From contig JAPLSP010000637.1 in NCBI GenBank assembly GCA_026398575.1, positions 1 through 41,113 on the forward strand: a stretch of 41,113 bases of DNA. The letters are read 5' to 3'. Below, piece by piece: positions 35,201 to 41,113 of this stretch (its first letter is position 1; each line of letters starts with the position of its first letter). Position numbers and translations under genes: made by a program. Under the pieces are notes generated by a model. The model was not told the origin of the DNA. It made no database searches and worked only from the letters and a program-made list of their open reading frames with translations. Source of the DNA: Candidatus Sumerlaeota bacterium (GTDB lineage: Bacteria > Sumerlaeota > Sumerlaeia > JADFCT01).

Positions 35201-35711
35201 GCACGGCCGACTCCGCATCGCGGTCATAGGCCACCGGCGCGCCAAAAACCGCGTGGCAGGCGTCGCCCGTGAACTTGATTACGAATCCGTTGTAGAAGTC
35301 CACCACCTGCGAGCAAATCTCATAAAACGGATTCAAGATTTCCCTTTTGATGACCTCCGCTTCCAGCTTCTCGAATAGCGACATGTAGCCCATGATATCT
35401 ATGAAGATCACCGACGCCTCGCGATGGCCTTCATCCGATCGTTCCAGGAAGGCCGCCAGGCGCTGGCGCTGCCGGAGCGAAATCTCGACGCCGGCGCTTG
35501 AAAATCGCGAATCCACCAACGCCTGCAGCGCGTCCACGAACGAACGCTCCGTCGCCGGCGTTTGTTCCCTGTAGAAACGCCGTTGTTCGGGGGGCACGGT
35601 GGGAGGCGCCGGTTCGCCGGTCAGATTGGTGAAACAGAACCGGCACATTTTAGCCCCCTCGCGAATCTCCTCCGCGCAGACGGGGCAGGTCTTGTATCCA
35701 AGGCGGGACAT
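32265..35711 (-). CDS. Zinc-ribbon / class III adenylate cyclase / AAA ATPase / TPR protein
   Basis: 1148-residue cytosolic signalling protein. An N-terminal zinc ribbon has Cys9, Cys12, Cys23, Cys26. The class III cyclase domain (about 97-280) has both metal-binding aspartates (Asp105 in FIDIMGY, Asp150 in KFTGDA), the transition-state residues Asn223 and Arg227 (VNLSARIE), and Lys146/Asp216, the pair that selects ATP. Cyclic AMP is therefore the expected product. An AAA/STAND-like ATPase follows (VGEPGIGKT, 332-340; LLILMLDDVQWADA), then about 12 TPR-like repeats to the end (YLKRAGDQASSLG, ALENLALAHILL). AAAGAGG 7 nt before the ATG lies inside the end of the preceding dockerin gene, whose stop is only 3 nt away, so the two are co-transcribed and probably coupled. 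Confidence 0.92.
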   Translation of the reverse strand: MSRLGYKTCPVCAEEIREGAKMCRFCFTNLTGEPAPPTVPPEQRRFYREQTPATERSFVDALQALVDSRFSSAGVEISLRQRQRLAAFLERSDEGHREASVIFIDIMGYMSLFEKLEAEVIKREILNPFYEICSQVVDFYNGFVIKFTGDACHAVFGAPVAYDRDAESAVRACLDIRRRVRAFPLIHGARIQIRAGVETGEILSSVITAPGMLTYDVFGASVNLSARIETACAPDTIRIGPATHELVKGVFELRKMRPRKFKNVLGRIVTYEVLDVKEAKVMRRDFTVPFVGRRKELDQLGELWNRFVDGQDRQSPGSPPPAATVANGAIFVGEPGIGKTRLAMEFCESVRDKARTLFIEGAPYGAKIPWGLWRSLLDQICGRAANDSPDAARGKLERAFLALGFEPGDQVVFKALSGFQEAVHLLAALPPARVRQMIIAQIRDLLERLSAERLLILMLDDVQWADAASLQALDALVGGPDESAKPARGVFFLIAHRTGFSLKTPGLRAFERIMVGDLDDASRQALLNSLLNAREIMPEIRDRLLEHAEGNPFYMQELMRLLNRKLDDAAKASAAAEAPGATGRESVSSRELARQIESWTPPTLKEMLQSRIDMLDLRRKLVLQCGAVVGRRFALQIIELIELIREGLLEHLYSLVSLEFLEDDTVPPEGLEFLFRHHLTREVAYRSLLDHQRREFHLIVAQQIEEKYADRLDDLAALLAYHFASSDAHDRAARYLKRAGDQASSLGAVDDAVQYYDDALAKTLHLKPTRDNLRLRATILSAKGKILRRSGDQTRAMECFNAALEVALPLKRKLDLVRLRADVGLTWLQTSHYREAEKELAAAAAMSRGLKDRRLLGMVANGQGSCAWGRGDFKQAVRFFQRLRDLRLEKLQPNLAADALNGLALLEWKAGRLGQALDLFKETLRLRHKAADKFLIAQTLMNQGIIEENLGRLEVAEKHYLESLKLAEQVRFTVVIGAAHGNLANLRLVQERGAEALDHAARSLEIAERIGDRRSAAIALENLALAHILLRQFADARRCLEEGRKAARQIGDAERQFSLDLTDIELRLAEGKTRRIGAALETARKTLQKHGYRFELPRLLRLKALACQMAGHSAEALETAREAIAEARLQQNRNEEARAEKLLHSIER

Positions 35712-35813
35712 AGACTACCTCTTTCGCAAAACGGGCGGTGGCTGTTTCAACATCAAGGTCTCGGTAGAACGAGCGGCCAAGGCGACCACATCGCCCATAT
35801 CAATCACGCCATC
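35631..35813. repeat. Copy 2 of the 183-bp duplicated junction
   Basis: The intact counterpart of 22744-22926, covering the dockerin-like end of the subtilase gene and the cyclase start. Confidence 0.9.
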
Positions 35814-38792
35814 ATTATTGATATCGGCTTGGCGCATTTGTTCCGGTGTCAGGCTTCTTCTTTGAAGCAAATAATCAATCAAAACCGGCAACGTCACCGG
35901 CGTGGGATTCGGCGTCGGAGTCAACACCGGCGAGGCTGTGGGCGACGAATGAGGCGTTGCTGTTGAGGTTGAATGCGGCGTCGGAGAGGGGGTAGGAGAC
36001 GGATGCAAAGTCGGCGTGGGCGAAGGGGTCGGGCCGGGATTGGTCATCGCAAAGAATATCTCCGTCCATTGGGTCGCGTTGTTCTGCGCATCCACAATGT
36101 CCACAAGATAAAAGTAGAGCGTGTTCTGCGAAAGCCCTGCATCGTTGAACTCGGGCAAGGGCTGCGGCGAGCTGTTGACTCTCTGGAAACTACCCAGGTC
36201 AAGGGAAAGGCCGCGACGGATATTGTAGCCCAGCGCGTCGGCGGGCTTGCCGGTCTCCTCCCACGTGCACCGCATGGAATCGCTTCCGAGCGCAACAGCC
36301 AGACCGTTGTTTGCGGAGTTGCCGCCGCTCGTGTCCACGATAAACGTATGTGTGCAATCGTCGGGGATCAGGAAACCGTCGGCTGCTGTTGCGCCTGAAA
36401 CGCGCAGCGTATTGATTCCGTCGCCCGTGTCGCTGCCGACGGAGAAGAAAGCCTGCCACGTGGTTGAGGTAATCCAGCCATTCGCGCCTCCGGCGTCGGG
36501 CAGGACGACGTGTGCCGTATAGGGCAAAGCCGCGCCAAATGTGACGGCTGGCCGGATCGCCGGGTCCATTGCTTTGCTGAAGACCAGGGTGAACGTCGTC
36601 TGCCCGACGTTAACCGGATCGTCTTGATTGGGCATGACGAACAAGAGAAATGCGGGCGCCAGAGTTGCGTCAAGCGCATTGGGCGCCGGGCTGGTACGGT
36701 AGGGCCAAACATCGAGCAGCCAATTGCCGGAGCCGTCCAGCGTGTCCTGCAGGAATGGCATGTTGTTGAACTCCGCGCTCGCCGCGAGCAGCGCCGTGTT
36801 CGACGTTCCCCACCAGTTGTTCTCGAAATTGCGGTCGCCTGAACCCGCCGTCACGTTGTCAAAGGCCTGCCAAACTCCCTTGTTGCCGTAGATATTCGAA
36901 TTTGTCAGCGACAGGATGTTGCGCGTTCCGATCCCGCTGTTGTTCAGGATTGCCGAATATGACACGGCTCCGGAACCTCCGGATGAATAGATCCCGTCCG
37001 AGCCATTTTCCGCAATCCACGAATTCGAGATCGTTCCGAAGCTGCTTAAAGAAAAGATGCCATAAGAGCCGTTGCCTACGACCCAGGAGTTTGTAAGCGA
37101 GGCCAGTCCATTGACGCCGCAGCCCGTGTTGCCGACGATGGTTGAATTGCTGATCGCTCCGCCTGTTACGCCGTCGCCAGTATTCGCGCCAACATAGGCG
37201 CCCGAGAGCATGGAAGCGCCGCTCACGCCCAGCGTGTTGCTGGCGATGGCGCAGTTCTGGACTATCGTCACACCCGAAATCGCCGAGCCCGTGTTGGCCG
37301 TGATCCGGATGTTCGAAATGGTCGAGGCGCCGGAGCCGGTCACGCCGACACCCAGGTTCCCCTCGACGACGCAATCGGAGATTGTAGAGCCGTCGGTCAG
37401 TATGCCGCCGCCGTTGTAGGATACCGTGCAACTGCTCGCCGTCCCGCCGCCGCTGATCTCAAGGCCGCGACCCGTATTGAAGCTCGCGGCACAGTTGGTC
37501 AGGTTGCCGCCGGTAGTTTTGATCCCTATGCCCCTGTTGTCGCGAGCGGCACAGTTCTGCGCTCCCGCCGTCAGCGTGAGGCCGGCGCCCGCGCAGAATT
37601 CGGACGTGGAATCTGTCGCGCTCGCGCCGCTGATGCCGTTCCCCCCGTTACTATATCCGTTTCCGTAAGCTGTGCAGGAGGTGAGCGCCATACCGCTCAG
37701 GCCGGCGCCACCATTCCAAGTCGCCGTGCAGCGCGTGAGCGGACGCCAGCTTGCAGCATCAATCCCTGGTCCAAGATTCAGCGTCGCCGTTGTATCCGAA
37801 ATAGTTGCAGTCCCGGCGGTAAAGCGCGCGCCAAATTCCGTGTTCCCCTGCAAGAGGCATTGTGTGACTGAGACGTTTGGTATTTCAGCAAGCAGTCCTG
37901 CGCCCTTTTCCACCACGCAGAAGGCGAAGTTGGCGCTTGATGCGACGTTCGTCACCCAAAGCCGGCCCCAGGCGCCACCGGGCGCCGTTGCCACGTTGTA
38001 TTCATCCGCGCCGATGTCGCATGTTGCGCCCGACCGAACGTCGCCATCCATGTCAGCAATGGGAACGCTTGAATCTGCCCCTGGACCGATTCCCGCGCCC
38101 CGGTTGGGGGACGAAGGTTGGATGTGATAATCCTCAACGCGCCATGCTTGCGGCGGGCGCACTGCTCCGCCCCGTGTCATGTCGCCCCAGACCGTGATCG
38201 TGTCAGCGGTGTTGGATAGGATAACGTAGTAATAGGTACCCACTTGTATCTCACGGCCATTCAGAGCGCCTTCCGGCAGAGGATCGCCGTGGTGGCGCAG
38301 TACGCTCGTGAATGATACTTCATCATAGCCCGCTGCGGTAACAGTGCCCCAATAAGGGGACACAACAAAGCGCGAGTCGGAGTCAATGTTGTTTCCCCCC
38401 AGTCCGCTCCACGCGGCATTGATATTGCAGTAGCTAACCGTGGGAGAGCCGGAATAAACATTTATGGGGGTACCGCCGTTCAGGCGAACCGTGCAGTTCG
38501 TGATAATGGCAGAGGCATTCCAGCAATAAATTCCGCCACCCGAATTGCTGATAATTGTGCAGTTCGTGATCGAGGGGGCGCAATTAAAGCAAGAAACACC
38601 GCCGTAATATGAGGCCGAATTTCTAGTGATCGCACAGTTCGCAATCGAGGGGGAGCCATAAGAGCAATAAACACCACCACCGCCGCCTGCTGAATTTCCA
38701 GTAATCGCACAGTTCGTGATAGAGGGGGAGGATCTGTAGCAAAAAACTCCGCCGCCGTCTCCCGCCGAATTTCCAGTAATTGCACAGTTCAC
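35715..38792 (-). CDS. Beta-helix and dockerin-like part of the secreted subtilase, downstream of a frameshift
   Basis: Reading frame of 1025 codons that begins inside the beta-helix repeats (NCAITGNSAGDGGGVFC) with no signal peptide and no ribosome-binding site, so it is a continuation and not a separate gene. A right-handed parallel beta-helix of roughly 22-24-residue coils covers about residues 1-690. It is followed by an Ig-like domain (FTLVFSKAMDPAIRP), an FN3-like domain (LPEFNDAGLSQNTLYFYLVD), a Pro/Thr/Ser/His linker (PSPTPTLHPSPTPSPTPH) and a single dockerin-like calcium loop DINNDGVIDMGDVVAL. The early coils each carry two Cys (VYC and NC). The final segment is duplicated at the end of the WD40 giant. 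Likely exported together with the subtilase domain encoded upstream. Confidence 0.85.
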   Translation of the reverse strand: MNCAITGNSAGDGGGVFCYRSSPSITNCAITGNSAGGGGGVYCSYGSPSIANCAITRNSASYYGGVSCFNCAPSITNCTIISNSGGGIYCWNASAIITNCTVRLNGGTPINVYSGSPTVSYCNINAAWSGLGGNNIDSDSRFVVSPYWGTVTAAGYDEVSFTSVLRHHGDPLPEGALNGREIQVGTYYYVILSNTADTITVWGDMTRGGAVRPPQAWRVEDYHIQPSSPNRGAGIGPGADSSVPIADMDGDVRSGATCDIGADEYNVATAPGGAWGRLWVTNVASSANFAFCVVEKGAGLLAEIPNVSVTQCLLQGNTEFGARFTAGTATISDTTATLNLGPGIDAASWRPLTRCTATWNGGAGLSGMALTSCTAYGNGYSNGGNGISGASATDSTSEFCAGAGLTLTAGAQNCAARDNRGIGIKTTGGNLTNCAASFNTGRGLEISGGGTASSCTVSYNGGGILTDGSTISDCVVEGNLGVGVTGSGASTISNIRITANTGSAISGVTIVQNCAIASNTLGVSGASMLSGAYVGANTGDGVTGGAISNSTIVGNTGCGVNGLASLTNSWVVGNGSYGIFSLSSFGTISNSWIAENGSDGIYSSGGSGAVSYSAILNNSGIGTRNILSLTNSNIYGNKGVWQAFDNVTAGSGDRNFENNWWGTSNTALLAASAEFNNMPFLQDTLDGSGNWLLDVWPYRTSPAPNALDATLAPAFLLFVMPNQDDPVNVGQTTFTLVFSKAMDPAIRPAVTFGAALPYTAHVVLPDAGGANGWITSTTWQAFFSVGSDTGDGINTLRVSGATAADGFLIPDDCTHTFIVDTSGGNSANNGLAVALGSDSMRCTWEETGKPADALGYNIRRGLSLDLGSFQRVNSSPQPLPEFNDAGLSQNTLYFYLVDIVDAQNNATQWTEIFFAMTNPGPTPSPTPTLHPSPTPSPTPHSTSTATPHSSPTASPVLTPTPNPTPVTLPVLIDYLLQRRSLTPEQMRQADINNDGVIDMGDVVALAARSTETLMLKQPPPVLRKR

Positions 38793-39160
38793 AATTGAGG
38801 GGGAGGAGCTGTCGCAAGAAACTCCGCCACCTTTAGTGTTCGCCGAATTACCGGTGATGGCGCAGTTCGTGATCGAGGGGGAGCCACCAGTGCAATAAAC
38901 ACCGCCGCCCCAATACCCCCCCCCCTATTGCCGATAATCGCGCAGTTCGCGATAAAAGGGGAGGAGTTGGCGCAATAAACCCCGCCGCCGTATGCAAATG
39001 CCTCGTTGCCGGTGATCATGCAGTTCTTGATCGAGGGGGAGCCACCACAGCAATTAACACCGCCGCCACCGCTATTGGGGTAATTGCTCGCCAAATTGCC
39101 GGTGATTATGCAGTTCGTAATCATGGTGGAGGCGCTATTACAATAAACCCCGCCGCCGTT
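38480..39160 (-). repeat. Tandem 69-72-bp repeats encoding Cys-rich beta-helix coils
   Basis: About nine to ten near-identical units encode SPSITNCAITGNSA and GGGVYC. Each unit contains G runs (C runs on the + strand); the longest is the ten-base run at 38916-38925. Confidence 0.8.
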
Positions 39161-41113
39161 GCTTGAGTCCTTCGCTAACCCTCGTGTCACGGTGAACCCA
39201 TCCAGCCGAGCATTGTTTGCCCCGACTGCGCCTTGACGCGCGCTTTCCCCATCAATGGCCGAGACATGGGCGGCGATGTCACGCGACCAGTCCGATGTCT
39301 GGAACCCGCCATAAAGGTCCACATATTCCTTCATCCAGACGACTGTGGAGCCCGTCCCCGTGTAAGTTCCCTTTGCCACGAACAGCGCATATTTCTTCGA
39401 CGCCGAGGCGTCGGTGATTTGATCAAGAGCGTACTGAATAGACCGCCACGGACTGGACGGGGCGCCGGCGGCGGGAGTATCCGTCCCTGTTGAAACGGAG
39501 ACATAGCGGATCTGCTGGTAGGAGGCGACGTTGACGGTTTCATTTTTCGGGCCGATGTTGTTCGGATCGCTGAGACCCATTCTTGCGCCAAAGCCGCCTG
39601 ACAATTTCGCCGCGGTGAAGCGAATGGGCGCTTCGGCGGCGCCCACCGCCGTCAGATCGCATCCCGTGTCCGCCTTGATGTCCATGCCCGGGTCCACCTT
39701 GAAGAGCGCGCCCGGCATAATCGTTGTGGCGCCACGCAAAGAGAGATTCCCCGTCACATGATAGGTCGTCGCGCTGGTGAAGGTCTGGCCGATTTTGACG
39801 CCGCTGATGGGCAGCTCGTTTTCGATGGGCAGATCGAAATCGAGGCTGGCAACATATCCGCCCGCTGTGGCAATGGCAAGATTGAATGCCACGCGTTTGA
39901 CGCCTGCCGTGGATAAGATGGTAATCGTCGAGAAGGGATCAGAGGCGTTGGAGGCTGAGCCGCCGTTCAGGATCGCGGGGAAAAAGGCGGTTGAATGGGA
40001 GATCGGTCCGATGTCCGGGTCCAAGGTCGAGAGCGTGACCGTGGTATCGAGGGCGTCGGCTTCGCGCGAAGTAAGCGTCACGATCAGGCGCGCCGTCTCG
40101 CCCTTATCGAGGGCGCCGTCGGTGTCATTGGCGGCATTGTAGGCCTTCGCGTCGTCAACAGTCACTGAGACGACGGCCACGTCGGGGACCATCGGCGCGT
40201 TCAACGCTGCGCCGGCGTCGAGCATCCCCGCGCCCTGCCCGTCATTGGGCTGGAACTGGCTGGACTTCTTGCAGTGGTTCAGGATGTGCCGCTCGATGGC
40301 CTGCAGGGATTGTTCGGGATACTTCGCCTTGAGCAACGCGATCACGCCGGCCACCATCGGCGAGGCGAACGACGTGCCCGTGCCATAGGTCCCGTTGAAC
40401 TGTCCGCCTGGAATCGTCGAAAAAACCGTCGCGCCGGGCGCGACGAGGTCTACGATCTTGCGCGGGGAGGATGCGCGCGAGGAGGCCTGCGCCAATGGGT
40501 TATAGCCCTGCCCCCACAGACCGTTGAAGTTGCTCCACGGCGCATGCGTCACGCCGTCGTCCTGCACGGCGCCGACACCCAGCACGCACGGATAGCTCGC
40601 CGGATAGACCGCCTTGTCGCCCTGGCCTTCATTGCCCGCCGCTGCCACCAGCGCCACTCCCGCCGCCGCGGCCGCCTCGCATGCCTCGCGCAACGTACGC
40701 GAATCCGCGTCGAAACGAAGGCTCATGTTGATCACTTGTGCCCCGTGCGCCACTGCCCAGTTGACCGCTGAGGCCGTGTCGGCCGCCGTAATCGCGCCCT
40801 GCGACGAGGTCACGTCGAGCGATATGATTTTGCATCCGAACGCCACGCCCGCGATGCCAAAGCCGTTGCCGTTCGTCGCGCCGATGATCCCGGCCACGCG
40901 TGTTCCGTGTCCGAGATCATCGCTGACGCTCGCGTCGCCATCCACGAAGTTCCAGGAATCGCTCAGCGACAGCGCGCCGCTTAAATCCGGATGAACGGTT
41001 TCGACGCCCGAATCAATCACTGCGACCTTGACTGGAGAAGCGCCGCCTGCGCCGGGTTGGGCGTCCCAGGCTTGCTCCATCCCGATCAGCGCCAAGTCCG
41101 CCGCCGTTTGGCC
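38789..41113 (-). CDS. Subtilisin-like S8 serine peptidase fused to beta-helix, 5' end beyond window, ends at a frameshift
   Basis: The frame is open through the window edge at 41113, so the signal peptide and any propeptide are not visible. The S8 catalytic triad is complete: Asp in VAVIDSGVETVHPDL, His in DLGHGTRVAGIIGA, Ser in GTSFASPMVAGVIAL. A CARDB/Ig-like region (VAVVSVTVDDAKAYNAAND) and the start of a right-handed beta-helix (DGFTVTRGLA, then NC-ITGN coils) follow. After GNRGGG the frame leaves the repeat pattern and stops at 38789. Adding one G to the 10-base G run (38916-38925 complement) rejoins it to the frame ending at 35715. The restored protein would exceed 1,790 residues. Confidence 0.88.
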   Translation of the reverse strand, partial: GQTAADLALIGMEQAWDAQPGAGGASPVKVAVIDSGVETVHPDLSGALSLSDSWNFVDGDASVSDDLGHGTRVAGIIGATNGNGFGIAGVAFGCKIISLDVTSSQGAITAADTASAVNWAVAHGAQVINMSLRFDADSRTLREACEAAAAAGVALVAAAGNEGQGDKAVYPASYPCVLGVGAVQDDGVTHAPWSNFNGLWGQGYNPLAQASSRASSPRKIVDLVAPGATVFSTIPGGQFNGTYGTGTSFASPMVAGVIALLKAKYPEQSLQAIERHILNHCKKSSQFQPNDGQGAGMLDAGAALNAPMVPDVAVVSVTVDDAKAYNAANDTDGALDKGETARLIVTLTSREADALDTTVTLSTLDPDIGPISHSTAFFPAILNGGSASNASDPFSTITILSTAGVKRVAFNLAIATAGGYVASLDFDLPIENELPISGVKIGQTFTSATTYHVTGNLSLRGATTIMPGALFKVDPGMDIKADTGCDLTAVGAAEAPIRFTAAKLSGGFGARMGLSDPNNIGPKNETVNVASYQQIRYVSVSTGTDTPAAGAPSSPWRSIQYALDQITDASASKKYALFVAKGTYTGTGSTVVWMKEYVDLYGGFQTSDWSRDIAAHVSAIDGESARQGAVGANNARLDGFTVTRGLAKDSSNGGGVYCNSASTMITNCIITGNLASNYPNSGGGGVNCCGGSPSIKNCMITGNEAFAYGGGVYCANSSPFIANCAIIGNRGGGIGAAVFIALVAPPRSRTAPSPVIRRTLKVAEFLATAPPPQL
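38916..38925 (-). other. Ten-base homopolymer (G10 on coding strand) at the subtilase frameshift
   Basis: The coil pattern GGG-(Y)WGGGVYC is restored by an eleventh G. The tract lies inside repeated DNA, a setting prone both to replication slippage and to sequencing or assembly error. Confidence 0.8.

Overview
This 41 kb window comes from a moderately high-GC bacterial chromosome that I cannot assign to a species. Several traits fit an uncultured polysaccharide-degrading lineage of the Lentisphaerae/Planctomycetes/Sumerlaeota kind: secreted giants with Pro/Thr linkers and a C-terminal dockerin-like loop, a Tat-exported DUF362 protein, a GH29 fucosidase, a heparinase II/III-like lyase, and short-period intergenic tracts. 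The taxonomic call is inference from gene content only.

Region 1 (92-10182, + strand) is a nested defence locus. A type I restriction-modification system (hsdM, hsdS, hsdR) encloses two more modules. One is an AAA ATPase / DUF4276 (Toprim-like) pair whose genes overlap by ATGA. The other is a complete DarTG toxin-antitoxin system, an ssDNA ADP-ribosyltransferase with its macrodomain antitoxin. An orphan HsdS C-terminal tail lies directly against the darT start, which suggests that the ATPase pair was inserted at, or recombined into, the 3' end of an older hsdS. hsdR is broken by a one-base shift at a G5 run.

Region 2 (10183-19377) holds a decayed glycosidase remnant, a small unknown gene, a 45-bp-arm hairpin, a Tat-exported DUF362 protein (- strand), a secreted GH29 alpha-L-fucosidase (+) and a secreted heparinase II/III-like polysaccharide lyase (+). 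A complete ISKra4-type insertion sequence lies between the last two, with 25-bp terminal repeats, a probable CCGGAT target duplication and a canonical A AAA AAC frameshift site.

Region 3 (19427-22513) holds a SWIM-SNF2 helicase with a long low-complexity repetitive tail, a 36-codon overlapping ORF and a tRNA-Leu(UAA) gene with encoded CCA (- strand).

Region 4 (22702-41113, all - strand) is the most unusual part. In transcription order it holds: (i) a secreted subtilase fused to a Cys-rich right-handed beta-helix, a Pro/Thr linker and a dockerin-like end, split by a frameshift in a 10-base homopolymer and running off the window; (ii) a cytosolic zinc-ribbon/class III adenylate cyclase/AAA/TPR protein that starts 3 nt after it; (iii) a 3046-residue secreted protein with 13 WD40 repeats, a clan CD (C13/caspase-like) cysteine peptidase domain and a second copy of that domain lacking the catalytic residues; (iv) a 40-codon remnant of a second zinc-ribbon cyclase start. 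A 183-bp segment (dockerin end plus cyclase start) is present twice at about 90% identity, so the unit 'secreted dockerin giant followed by zinc-ribbon cyclase' appears to have been duplicated.

Both broken genes (hsdR and the subtilase) are repaired by adding one G to a G run. Homopolymer miscalling is therefore a serious alternative to real mutation or phase variation.
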